This document shows, piece after piece, positions 54,896 through 63,544 of a stretch of 64,000 bases of DNA. Position 1 is the stretch's first letter; each line of letters starts with the position of its first letter. The notes under the pieces were generated by a model. That model had not been told where the DNA came from. It was given only the letters and a program-made list of their open reading frames with translations, and did not search any database. The DNA lies in the NCBI RefSeq assembly GCF_001264245.1, contig NZ_CP011339.1, forward strand, positions 3,782,001-3,846,000. Reading direction: 5' to 3'. The stretch is from Microcystis panniformis FACHB-1757. GTDB lineage: Bacteria > Cyanobacteriota > Cyanobacteriia > Cyanobacteriales > Microcystaceae. Both the position numbers and the translations under genes were made by a program.

Positions 54896-55729
54896 TTAGC
54901 GGAGAGAACGAATCTGCAATTGGTAATAATCCCCGTCTAAACCTTGATTCTGCTTGTTATTAACCGAATTAAGCTGTTTTTGCAGTGCCAAAATCCGATC
55001 GCCGGTAGCAGGATGGGTGCTGAGAATTGTCGGGGTAGAACCGCCTTGTTGTGCTAATTTTCCCATAAAGGAGATCATGGCCTTGGCTGCATAACCGGCC
55101 TCAGCTAGATTGTTTAAACCCAGTCGGTCCGCTTCTAATTCATCCTTGCGACTATTGGGCAGATTATAGGCGAGATTGACTCCCAATTGTACCCAAGTTT
55201 TTGTGTCTAATCCCGCCGCGCTCAGAAGTCCTTGGGCGAGGGCAGTATTGCGTAATTGGGTGATAGAATGACGACCGACGATATGGCCGATTTCATGGGC
55301 AATCACGCTGGCTAATTCCGCCTCATTATCAGCAGTTTTAATCAATCCCGTGTGTAAATAGACAAATCCGCCCATAGTAGCGAAGGCGTTAATGCTATTG
55401 TCGCGCACCACTTGAAAAGTGTAGGGAAGGTCAGGGCGATCGCTAGTTGCCGCTAATCGCTGTCCGATTTCTTGGACATATTGGTTAATTCTGGCATCTT
55501 TGGAGAGTTTTACCTTACCTGATTCTAATAAACCCTGATTAATCTGCCTACCGAGGGCGACTTCCTGCTGAGGAGAAATAGTGGCAAGTTGAATAACCTG
55601 CACACCGCGAAAAAGTAAATCCATCCACGAGCGCCCGAAACTGGGTTGGGGATTGATCATCCCGATACTCAGGGTGAGCAGCAGCGTAATCAGGGTTAAT
55701 AGCCAAAAACGGCAGAAAATAGGGCGCAT
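54896..55729 (-). CDS. M48-family metallopeptidase (BepA/HtpX-like), exported
   Basis: 277 residues with an N-terminal signal or anchor (FWLLTLITLLLTLSIGMI). The catalytic zinc motif is HEIGH in LASVIAHEIGHIVGRHS, with the third ligand in KDELEADRLGLNNLAEAGY. NAFATMGGFVYLHTGLI and STHPATGDRILALQ are typical of M48 subfamily C proteins that maintain the envelope. The stop abuts the preceding hydrolase stop (convergent). Confidence 0.92.
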   Translation of the reverse strand: MRPIFCRFWLLTLITLLLTLSIGMINPQPSFGRSWMDLLFRGVQVIQLATISPQQEVALGRQINQGLLESGKVKLSKDARINQYVQEIGQRLAATSDRPDLPYTFQVVRDNSINAFATMGGFVYLHTGLIKTADNEAELASVIAHEIGHIVGRHSITQLRNTALAQGLLSAAGLDTKTWVQLGVNLAYNLPNSRKDELEADRLGLNNLAEAGYAAKAMISFMGKLAQQGGSTPTILSTHPATGDRILALQKQLNSVNNKQNQGLDGDYYQLQIRSLR

Positions 55730-55792
55730 AGACGATTCGATCCCATAAAAACCTCATTCCCATTCTAGACAGTCAATATCACCCTTTGCCTG

Positions 55793-56077
55793 TTACTGTC
55801 CCCGATTGGTTTGATAGACGTAAAAGTTAAATAAATCGAATAAACTGCCAACAAAAGCAAAGGTGACAGCGATGGTTAACATTCCTTGTAGGGGATAACC
55901 GTCGCCGAAAATGGTTAAAAATTGCAGTATTTGGCTAAAACCGGTCTGAGAAACCCAAGTAAAGCCAGGGACATGACTGGTGGCCAATAAAGCAGCTAAA
56001 ATAGAACCTACCAAGAGGACGGGGGCAACAAAACTTAATAGGGTGGAAAATAGCAGCGAACGGAGCAAAGTAAGCAT
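55793..56077 (-). CDS. Small hypothetical membrane protein
   Basis: 94 residues with three hydrophobic stretches (LLFSTLLSFVAPVLLVGSILAALLA, FSQILQFLTIFG, MLTIAVTFAFVGSLFDLFNF). It lies 63 bp upstream of the M48 gene on the same strand and may be co-transcribed with it. The family is not recognised. Confidence 0.7.
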   Translation of the reverse strand: MLTLLRSLLFSTLLSFVAPVLLVGSILAALLATSHVPGFTWVSQTGFSQILQFLTIFGDGYPLQGMLTIAVTFAFVGSLFDLFNFYVYQTNRGQ

Positions 56078-56285
56078 GGGTGCTGATCTCCAGAGAATTA
56101 GCGGGCGATCGAACGGGAATAGGAATCTACACTCGCTCCCCTATAGAATATACGTTCATCTCGGCTAGGGGCGGTTTGTTAAAAAATCTTAAAATATCAT
56201 TAAGATTCTTGGTTAAGAACGATTAAGTGGTAGACAAAAGTCAACCCGATAATTGCTGGGGCAGCCTTTTTCAGTGATCAGTGAG

Positions 56286-56515
56286 GGGTGGGGAAGTGGG
56301 GAAGTGGGGAAGTGGGGAAGTGGAGGAATTTAAACACCCCAAAACCCCAAAACCCCAAAACTCCCCGCAACGCGCACGCAGTGACCACCCTATTTCCTGA
56401 CTCGGAGACTCGGAGACTCGGAGACTCGGAGACTCGGAGACTCGGAGACTCGGAGACTCCTGATAACTGATAACTGATAACTGGTAACTGATAACTGGTA
56501 ACTGATAACTGGAAC
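56286..56515. repeat. Three adjacent tandem repeats upstream of rbcR
   Basis: Within the 556-bp spacer are (GGGAAGTG)n at 56290-56321, (ACCCCAAA)n at 56334-56361 and about seven copies of the octamer CTCGGAGA at 56400-56459, followed by CTGATAACTG units to 56515. The flanks (56078-56285 and 56516-56633) show no gene; the rbcR promoter should be in the right-hand part. Confidence 0.85.
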
Positions 56516-56633
56516 TACCTGAAGCATTGATCCCCGTGGTGTGGTACTGTCAATTCAGTGTATTTATCGGCACTGGCTTAAGATTTGTCGCTATTGTCCT
56601 CCCCTTCTCCTGTCGCTGTTTTTGAGGCTTTCT

Positions 56634-57628
56634 ATGACCGACATTCCCTTCACCCTAGACCAACTGAGAATTCTCAAAGCGATCGCTGCCGAAGGAAGCT
56701 TTAAACGGGCGGCAGATACCCTGTATGTATCTCAACCGGCGGTCAGTCTTCAGGTACAAAACCTCGAAAAACAGCTAAATGTGCCGTTATTTGACCGGGG
56801 CGGTCGGAAAGCCCAATTAACAGAAGCGGGACACCTACTCTTAAGCTACGGCGAAAAAATTATCACTCTCTGTCAAGAAACCTGTCGGGCGATCGAAGAT
56901 CTACAAAATCTGCAAGGGGAACCCTAATCATCGGTGCTTCCCAAACCACAGGAACCTATCTTCTTCCCCGCATGATCGGGATTTTTCGGCAAAAATACCC
57001 AGAAGTATCCGTACAGCTACAAGTTCATTCCACCCGTCGCACCTCTTGGAGCGTTGCTAACGGTCAAGTGGATTTAGCCATTATCGGGGGAGAAGTTCCC
57101 GCCGAATTACAAGAAACCCTGCGGATTATCCCCTACGCAGACGATGAACTGGCTTTAGTCCTGCCTATTTTTCATCCTCTGTCTAAGGTAGAAATGATTC
57201 AAAAAGAGGATTTATATCGACTAAAATTTATCACCCTCGATTCCCAATCGACGATTCGCAAAGTCATCGACAAGGTTTTAACCCGTTGCGAGATCGATAC
57301 CAAACGCTTAAAAGTGGAGATGGAACTTAACTCGATCGAGGCGATTAAAAATGCCGTACAATCCGGTTTAGGGGCGGCTTTTGTCTCGGTGACAGCGATC
57401 GAAAAAGAACTACAAATGGGAGTTATCCACGCTACCCGAATTAAAGATGTGGAAGTACGACGCACTTTGTCGGTAATTATTAACCCGAATCGCTATCGCT
57501 CGAAAGCTGCCGAAGCTTTTACCCTAGAAATACTACCCCAATTCTCCACCTATCCGGAATATCTGGCTGACGACCACAACTTTGAACCGATTCCTAACTC
57601 GCAACCCGCCGAAATTATGAGTAAATAG
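56634..57628 (+). CDS. rbcR: LysR-type regulator RbcR (Ycf30), one-base frameshift
   Basis: RbcR/Ycf30 is a LysR regulator of carbon-fixation genes in cyanobacteria and plastids. The N-terminal helix-turn-helix is FTLDQLRILKAIAAEGSFKRAADTLYVSQPAVSLQVQNLEKQL. The effector domain has VNGQVDLAIIGGEVPAELQ-like (ANGQVDLAIIGGE), LDSQSTIRKVIDKVL and VSVIINPNRYRS-like (LSVIINPNRYRSKAAEAF). The frame is lost after LQNLQG at the G-run 56916-56919 (four G); a fifth G restores LQGGTLIIGASQTTGTYLLPRM. The final TAG at 57626-57628 uses the first base of the adjacent IS, so the native C-terminus may have been longer. Confidence 0.93.
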
Positions 57629-58695
57629 GGTTTGCTGAAAAAGTCGCTCAAAGAATTATGCTATTGAGTGCCAATAATTTGTCGCCCAAGTGATAAGTTT
57701 TACTTGAGTAAAATCACTTTTAACATAATTTTTATTAAAGCGTTGGCGGCATCTTAGTTCATGTGTTCGCCGAAAAAGCCCGAAAGACAAAAAAAGCCCA
57801 AAAAACTGCCGAAGCAGTCGGGAAAGATTGACAACCAAAAAGGTAAGAGCAATGGACGTTTCTGAAGTTTCAGGTAGTTTTGTCATGCACAGATTTAAAC
57901 CAAATCTTCTCTTAGCTTGTCCGAATTTCCCTTCTATTGCATTGCGAAAACTCTCGTCCTCTTGAGCTTGTTTTTTTAGTTCAGCGCTTCGATTCTTCGG
58001 TGGTCTTCCCAATGGTAATCCACTTAATCTTATTCCTCTTGCTTGGTGCGCGTTCCCTGACGCCGTGCGACGGCGCGGGGGTCGCATCCGCTTCCTTACA
58101 CCATGCCAAGTTTTCTCTGGTTCGATAAATTTTATCGACATGAACGGATTGCTGGCTAACAACCATAAGTCTCTTTAAAGTTTTCTACTTGCGCTTTCAA
58201 ATCTTGAGATTCATTAAAGTTTTCCCAAGACAAACGGTGTAAAAATACATAATTATCGACACAAGACACCGAGAGCTTTGCGCCAAATTCCATCGGTTTT
58301 CCAGCTTTGCCTCTGACAATAGGACGTACATGAGGTTGACTTAAACTGACAATTCTCTGGTCAACCCTTGTTTTTTTCTCTGACCACATCTCCCGTTGTT
58401 GACGAGAGACTTCTTCAATGACTAATAGCAGTTTATATTGTCTTTTACTTAAACAAGTTAAGGAGGCTCCTAATTCAATTAGTTGGTCTATATAACCTAA
58501 GTTTCTTTGAATATATCCCAGTTGTTGACCAATGGCTTTCCGTCTTTCTTTTTGAGAGGGACGACGTTTTTTAGCGACTTTTAAATAGTTCTTTCTCGCT
58601 ATTTTTCGGGAAGTTCTTGGTTTCTTAGTTAACTTTTCTTTGACTTCCCGGTAGAGACAATCTAGGATTTTTTCCGTTCCTTGACGAGCTTGATT

Positions 58696-58827
58696 GGCTC
58701 TTCTGGTTTCTGTGTGGAAACGAGGTCTATACCGATAGAATATCCGCAAAATAGTCCTAAAAGTTTTGCCCAATAAGCACTTCAGGGTTCCATAAGCAAA
58801 AATTATCACACAAAGTCGAGAAGAACC
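58696..58827. mobile_element. 132-bp MITE (ends GGCTCTTCT), second copy
   Basis: An inverted copy of 22529-22660 of exactly the same length. CTTGATT flanks it at 58689-58695 and 58828-58834, a 7-bp target duplication. It lies within the transposase gene. Confidence 0.92.
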
Positions 58828-58862
58828 CTTGATTTAATAGATCTAAATCTGTGGGATACTTA

Positions 58863-59074
58863 GGGCTGGCTGAATAAATGTGAAATGTAGGCATGGTAAG
58901 GGTTTTGTGGCTTTTCTTGCGAAACAGGTGCAAGATTTTGAGAGAATCGTGCTTCAAAAGCTTGCGTCTTCATCGGCCCGCGTCCTGTAGGGGCGAAGCA
59001 TTCGGATAGAAAATCTACGGTTTCACCGATAGGTTATTGCCCGAATGCTTCGCCCCTACTTTTTCAGCAGACCC
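58863..59074. mobile_element. 212-bp GGGTTTGC-family MITE inside its presumed parent IS
   Basis: It is an inverted relative of 1367-1578 and has the same length. TACTTA flanks both sides (58857-58862 and 59075-59080). It interrupts the transposase codons for ADIK-YPTD. Confidence 0.92.
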
Positions 59075-59721
59075 TACTTAATATCAGCGGGCGCACAAGT
59101 CGCATCTAATATTAATTTTCCTGCATTGGGCCGCTCACTTTCTTCTCCTCGCTCTTCTGTTCTGGCATCAGATTCTTTGTCATCGAGAATTTCTCGGCCT
59201 TTTTTCACCATTTCTTGGTTAATTTTGTTAAGGAGATTTAACTTAATTATTTTCCGAAAATATACCATCATTGAGGCATCAAATGGGGCTTGGGGTTTGA
59301 TAGTTTGTTAGCCCAAGAAAGTATTTTAGGTAAGGGTTTTCCCTAATTTGTTCGACGGTTTCTCTATCACTTATTCCTAATCTTTCTTGAATAATTAATG
59401 CTGCCAATGCTACCCTAAATGGTAAGGCGGGCGCACCCTTGTTTTCGCAGAAGCTTTTTGCGTACTCTTCTTCAAATTTTTCCCAGGGAATTAAGTTGGC
59501 CATAATAACCCAACGGTTTTCATCTGATAGTTTTCCGCTCCTCGGGCAGTTCAAATGATTCGGGTTCTGATGGAGTTGCAGTCGAGATACTATACATCTG
59601 TACTGAATAAAAAAAAGTGCTTGGCTTTTAGGGTATTTTACCTTTTTTTGTGCCTTTTTTCTCGACTTGATTGAGTCGAAACCTTTTTCCTATCGGCATT
59701 TCAGGCTTTTTCAGCAAGCCC

Positions 59722-59854
59722 TAAATACAGAGAACCAGACCTGCTTAACTCGGCTAAACAAGAATTAACAAAGCTAGTGAAAGAGTATTATGAAGGAACC
59801 CACTCTAAACAGATTGCCCCCCATCTTTTCCTAACTGAAAATAAATCCCTTTGA
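59722..59854 (+). other. Possible detached 3' tail of rbcR
   Basis: Rejoining 57627 to 59728 (one TAAATA) continues the rbcR frame past MSK as YREPDLLNSAKQELTKL, then VKEYYEGTHSKQIAPHLF, to a TGA at 59852-59854. Whether these 43 codons were ever the RbcR tail is uncertain; the known family is variable at this end. Confidence 0.35.
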
Positions 59855-59913
59855 CCACTGCTGTTATTGTATGTCTTGAATCCGCAAAAGTCCCTATAAT
59901 TTAGCCAATAACA

Positions 59914-60918
59914 TTATTTTTCTTTTTCTTCAATTAATCCCGATTCAGTTTTTTTCAGTAAATCTGAGGCAAATCTTTCACTAAATCCCACTAAAAAAGC
60001 ACAGGAAAAGATAAATAAATCCTGACGGGCTTTGTTGGTTATTAAACTAGAAGAATTTTGATCCTGGGTAATCATAAAATCAATTTTAATCAACGTATTT
60101 GAGCTAATTAAACTAAAGATAAAAATACCGAAAATTAGACCAATTAAGGGTCTAAACAAACCAATAAAAAGAGGAATGAGGGGGTCGTCATATTTTTTGT
60201 CTGTAAAGTCGATAATTCTGAGTAAAATACTCGCAACACTTCCCAACACTCCTGCTGTTGCCGCATAAACTAAACCATAAAATATATGCCGATTAGGATT
60301 TATCGTATCACTCGATGATTTTAACTGTTCTGAATAACTACTAGAAGGAATGGGGGCTGGGGAGTTTGCTTGAGGTAATGGTTTTGAAATAAGTGCCTCC
60401 TCTTGAGAGTGTTTCTGGTGTAAATTATCATCAAATATGTAAATTTCTTGAGCAGAAAATTTGAGGGCAATCATAGATAAAAAAGTTGTAATAGATAAAC
60501 CTAAAAATATTTTGAATGGGACTGATCTTGTAGAATAGATAGAACTAAATCCATTCAAAATATGTCCCCATAAAAAATAGCGACTATTATTAATTTCCTT
60601 TTCTAGATTAATTCTGAATTCTCGAATAGCATCAACTCCGACTTTATTAGTTTTTGCCATGAGCAATATATATTTAATTTCCTCTAATAACAAAATCAAT
60701 TTAGTTGGATCATTGTTAAAAATAAACCAACCAATTTTCCAGCTATTACTTTTTTTATAAATCAAATAATTCAGGTGATGAATCTGTTGAACTAAGTTAG
60801 CGATTTCTAGTTGTAATTCAGGCGAAATTATCGGCAAAACCTCTAATAAAACTTCCCTAATATCCGCATTTAAGGCGTTAACATCGTCATTTTTTTTTAC
60901 TGGAGTGGAAGTTATCAT
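59914..60918 (-). CDS. Hypothetical multi-pass membrane protein
   Basis: 334 residues. The N-terminal 130 residues are soluble and helical (IREVLLEVLPIISPELQLEIANLVQQIHHL). Four hydrophobic segments follow: IFLGLSITTFLSMIALKF, FYGLVYAATAGVLGSVASILLRII, LFIGLFRPLIGLIFGIFIFSLIS and DLFIFSCAFLVGFSERFASDLL. The last resembles a GFSERF motif seen in cyanobacterial membrane proteins of unknown role. A Ser/Pro-rich linker separates the first two helices. AT-rich compared with its neighbours. Function unknown. Confidence 0.75.
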   Translation of the reverse strand: MITSTPVKKNDDVNALNADIREVLLEVLPIISPELQLEIANLVQQIHHLNYLIYKKSNSWKIGWFIFNNDPTKLILLLEEIKYILLMAKTNKVGVDAIREFRINLEKEINNSRYFLWGHILNGFSSIYSTRSVPFKIFLGLSITTFLSMIALKFSAQEIYIFDDNLHQKHSQEEALISKPLPQANSPAPIPSSSYSEQLKSSSDTINPNRHIFYGLVYAATAGVLGSVASILLRIIDFTDKKYDDPLIPLFIGLFRPLIGLIFGIFIFSLISSNTLIKIDFMITQDQNSSSLITNKARQDLFIFSCAFLVGFSERFASDLLKKTESGLIEEKEK

Positions 60919-61131
60919 ATTTTTTGGGACTTTTTAGATTGATTAATAGAATGAAAAGGCTATCTCTCCAGCTTCCCCTTACTCATCGTCAACCCGTTGC
61001 AGGACTTTCTCTAGGATAGGGCGGGTTTTCTAGATTACTAAAATTATAACATCAAGTTCCCCTAGAAGGAGGAGGTTTTAAACCCAGTTTTTTGATAAAA
61101 TGTTTGACCCTGGATAATTGTGATATATTTG

Positions 61132-62154
61132 TTACATTTCGTTACTTAAAATAAAATTATCTTTGGTTTGAGTTTTTAAATTTACCTCAAAATCCTCTAC
61201 TCTTAAACAGCTATCTAATTGCTGCTGTAATATATTTGTATTTATTGCCTCCGTGCTAATTAATACCAATTGGGTAAAGGGTGGATTATTACCCCATTCC
61301 TCGCCTATTTCTAAGGTAATTCTCAGCCCCACTTGTTGCAAAATTACTCTTCTATTGGGATGTTCAACAGTAGATAAAATACCCTTGGCTCGCAATACAG
61401 TTACGGGTAATTTCCCTAATATTTTTCCTAGGGTTAATAACTGAAAAGGGCGAACACTTTCATAACTCCAAGTATGAAAGTTATCAGAGTGATTAGATTT
61501 TAATTGACTAGATACAGAACGAACGGGAAATGAGTCCCTAAATCCTAATAATAAATCTAGGGAAACATCCCCATAACTCCCTTTTAACAAACGCACCCAA
61601 GGTGCTATTTTTTGGATAATTTGACTAGCATTAATTTGTGCTTTTTCATCAATCAAATCAATTTTATTGAGAACCACAATATCAGCAGCCGAAATTTGAT
61701 CAATTAGCAAATCTTGATAGTTAATTTTTCCAGATGGTTCACAAATTTGGGGTAGATAGGTCGCATCAACTAGGGTAATAATGCTTTCCAAGCGAATTAT
61801 TCTACTTAAAACTGGACGCTTTAGGGTTTGTAACAGGGTATAAGGGTTAGCAATTCCACTGGCTTCAATTAAGATCTGATCTGGACGGAGAGATAGGATT
61901 TTGGGAAGGGAATTAACCAGATTATTTTGTAAACTACAACAAACACAACCTCCCTCAAGAGTGATTAGATCATCGTCTCTATTTTTAATTAACATCTGAT
62001 CAATATTAAGACTGCCAAAATCATTGACCAGTATGCCGAAACGGCGATCACTTTTACCCTTAAGAATGCAGTTAAGTAAAGTAGTTTTACCCGCACCTAA
62101 AAAACCCGTCAGCAGTGTTACTGGTGTCTTCCAGAGATTTGATGACAAAACCAT
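61132..62154 (-). CDS. CobW/COG0523-family GTPase (metallochaperone-like)
   Basis: 340 residues: P-loop LTGFLGAGKTTLLNCIL, the metal motif GGCVCCSLQ (CxCC), EASGIANPYTLLQTL, VVLNKIDLID (NKxD) and a C-terminal CobW_C domain (LRAKGILSTVEHPNRRVILQQVG). COG0523 GTPases deliver metals such as Zn or Co to client enzymes. The ATG overlaps the stop of the upstream amidohydrolase (TAATG), so the two are translationally coupled. A metal-dependent amidohydrolase would be a sensible client; that is inference. Confidence 0.92.
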   Translation of the reverse strand: MVLSSNLWKTPVTLLTGFLGAGKTTLLNCILKGKSDRRFGILVNDFGSLNIDQMLIKNRDDDLITLEGGCVCCSLQNNLVNSLPKILSLRPDQILIEASGIANPYTLLQTLKRPVLSRIIRLESIITLVDATYLPQICEPSGKINYQDLLIDQISAADIVVLNKIDLIDEKAQINASQIIQKIAPWVRLLKGSYGDVSLDLLLGFRDSFPVRSVSSQLKSNHSDNFHTWSYESVRPFQLLTLGKILGKLPVTVLRAKGILSTVEHPNRRVILQQVGLRITLEIGEEWGNNPPFTQLVLISTEAINTNILQQQLDSCLRVEDFEVNLKTQTKDNFILSNEM

Positions 62155-63419
62155 TATACTTGTCCTCCCGATGGTTGTTTATAGATGACTCCCCGTTTCA
62201 TGACAAAATCAACTTTACCAGTAACATTAATATCCTCAAAAGGATTACCCGGCATAGCGATAATATCAGCAAATTTCCCCACCGCTAACGCACCAATATT
62301 CGGCTGCATTAATAATTCAGCCGCTACAGTAGTTGCTGCTTTTAAAGCGCGTAAAGGAGTAATACCATTTTGAACCATCGCTGGAAACTCTTTCCAGTTA
62401 TCTATATGAGGAAAAGTTCCCGCATCAGTACCAAAAGCAATCTTAACGTTACTTTTAGCTAAATTATCAGCACAAGCAATCAGTTGAGAGGCATATTTTT
62501 GATATTTAGCGTGTTGCCAAGGAGAACGACTTTTCCAATATTCAGGATTATTGGCATTGCGAGCTTTTTCTAAAACAGTGTATTGAGTTGGTACCAGATA
62601 AACTCCTTTCTCTTCCATCAATTGCAAAGTCTCGGAACTCGCAAGATTACCATGTTCAATGGAACGTACCCCCGCGTTAACAGCACGTTGAACCCCTTCC
62701 CCTCCATAAGCGTGGGGACAAGCAGAAATACCGAAATCTTTGGCGGTACTAACCAGAATATTCATCTCCTCTTGGGAATAAGTGGTTTGACTCGGATCAT
62801 CCGTAGGAGAGCTAAAACCCCCTGTAGCACAGAATTTAATCCAATCTGCTCCTGAGCGAATTTCTTCTCGTACTATGCGGATAATTTCTGCTGTTCCGTC
62901 TGCTACTTCAAATTTTTCTGGTCTGAACTGAAAAGCAACTAAAGAGGTAAAATCACCATGTCCTCCTTGGGCTGAAATCAGGTGAGGTGCTACCAATAGA
63001 TCTGGTCCAATAATCCAGCCATTGGCGATCGCTTTTTTGAGATCGACGGTAATAAATTCTGGATCGGGACAACCCACTTCCCTTACAGTAGTAAAACCGT
63101 TCATTAACAGTGTTTTCAGAGGATTTAAGCTATAAAGGGTCATTAATGGCACTGTCACCATATAAGGATTTTCTGGAATTGTAGGATCCCCTTCACAGAA
63201 GGTGATATGAACATGACAATCAATGAAACCAGGGGTAACGGTGTGTCCTTTTAGTTCAATAATTTGAGCGTTGCTGTGATCAACTGTTGTAGCGATCGCA
63301 GTGATATTCCCATTTTCGATGCGAATTTCCGTGGCACCAAGGGGATTATCAGCCAAACCATCCCAATATTGATCGGTTACGATTACATAATTTGGGCTAG
63401 TGGAATTAGTACCAGTCAT
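62154..63419 (-). CDS. Metal-dependent amidohydrolase (imidazolonepropionase-like)
   Basis: 421 residues of the amidohydrolase superfamily. GFIDCHVHITF gives the HxH metal site; CPHAYGGEGVQRAVNAGVRSIEHGN gives two further His; IAFGTDAGTFPH supplies the catalytic Asp; GALAVGKFADIIAMPGNPFEDI is the family C-terminus. The closest general type is the prolidase/imidazolonepropionase-like group; the substrate is unknown. The frame is open further upstream to 63548, but ATG 63419 has AGGAG 9 nt before it and the upstream codons belong to the TnpB element end. Confidence 0.92.
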   Translation of the reverse strand: MTGTNSTSPNYVIVTDQYWDGLADNPLGATEIRIENGNITAIATTVDHSNAQIIELKGHTVTPGFIDCHVHITFCEGDPTIPENPYMVTVPLMTLYSLNPLKTLLMNGFTTVREVGCPDPEFITVDLKKAIANGWIIGPDLLVAPHLISAQGGHGDFTSLVAFQFRPEKFEVADGTAEIIRIVREEIRSGADWIKFCATGGFSSPTDDPSQTTYSQEEMNILVSTAKDFGISACPHAYGGEGVQRAVNAGVRSIEHGNLASSETLQLMEEKGVYLVPTQYTVLEKARNANNPEYWKSRSPWQHAKYQKYASQLIACADNLAKSNVKIAFGTDAGTFPHIDNWKEFPAMVQNGITPLRALKAATTVAAELLMQPNIGALAVGKFADIIAMPGNPFEDINVTGKVDFVMKRGVIYKQPSGGQV

Positions 63420-63499
63420 CGTTGTTTCTCCTGTTGTTAATTTTTTCAGCGTTTTTATTAGTCTTGAGCTAGGCGATCGCTTAATATCTCGACTTCCAC

Positions 63500-63544
63500 T
63501 GGTTGACATCCTCGCCGCCGTAAACGGACGGTGATTCCCAAACC
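63500..63544 (-). mobile_element. Right end of an IS200/IS605-type element
   Basis: GGTTGACATCCTCGCCGCCG followed by a palindrome (CCGTAAACGG, then ACGGTGATTCCC) sits just beyond the tnpB stop, as in IS605-type right ends. A GGTTGACATCCTCCCCCG relative stands alone at 36733-36750. Confidence 0.6.

Larger units (their letters stand above)
57656..59554 (-). pseudogene. DDE transposase (DUF772 type), interrupted by two MITEs and point defects
   Basis: The N-terminal DUF772-like part is RVALAALIIQERLGISDRETVEQI and NPYLKYFLGLTNYQTP. After a 1-base break it continues to LILDATCAPADIK, where the 212-bp MITE sits. DLDLLNQ follows, then the 132-bp MITE, then ARQGTEKILDCLYREVKEKLTKKPRTSRK and onward to FGQAKRRFGLNLCMTKLPETS. 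A TAG and a one-base shift at about 58156, plus a GC-rich insertion at about 58045-58090, add to the damage. Joining across both MITEs gives DIKYPTDLDLLNQARQGTE without loss. Confidence 0.85.
57628..59721 (-). mobile_element. 2.1-kb IS (IS5/IS1182-like), likely parent of the GGGTTTGC MITEs
   Basis: The ends read GGGTTTGCTGAAAAAG and, inverted, GGGCTTGCTGAAAAAG. TAAATA flanks both sides (57622-57627 and 59722-59727). Without its two nested MITEs it would be about 1.74 kb. The end sequence and the TANNTA target are shared with at least eight MITEs in this window. Confidence 0.88.

Noticed and set aside
56288..56470. 60-codon frame with repeated SETRRLGD
   Set aside because: It is the translation of the CTCGGAGA octamer tract and other tandem repeats, not a gene.
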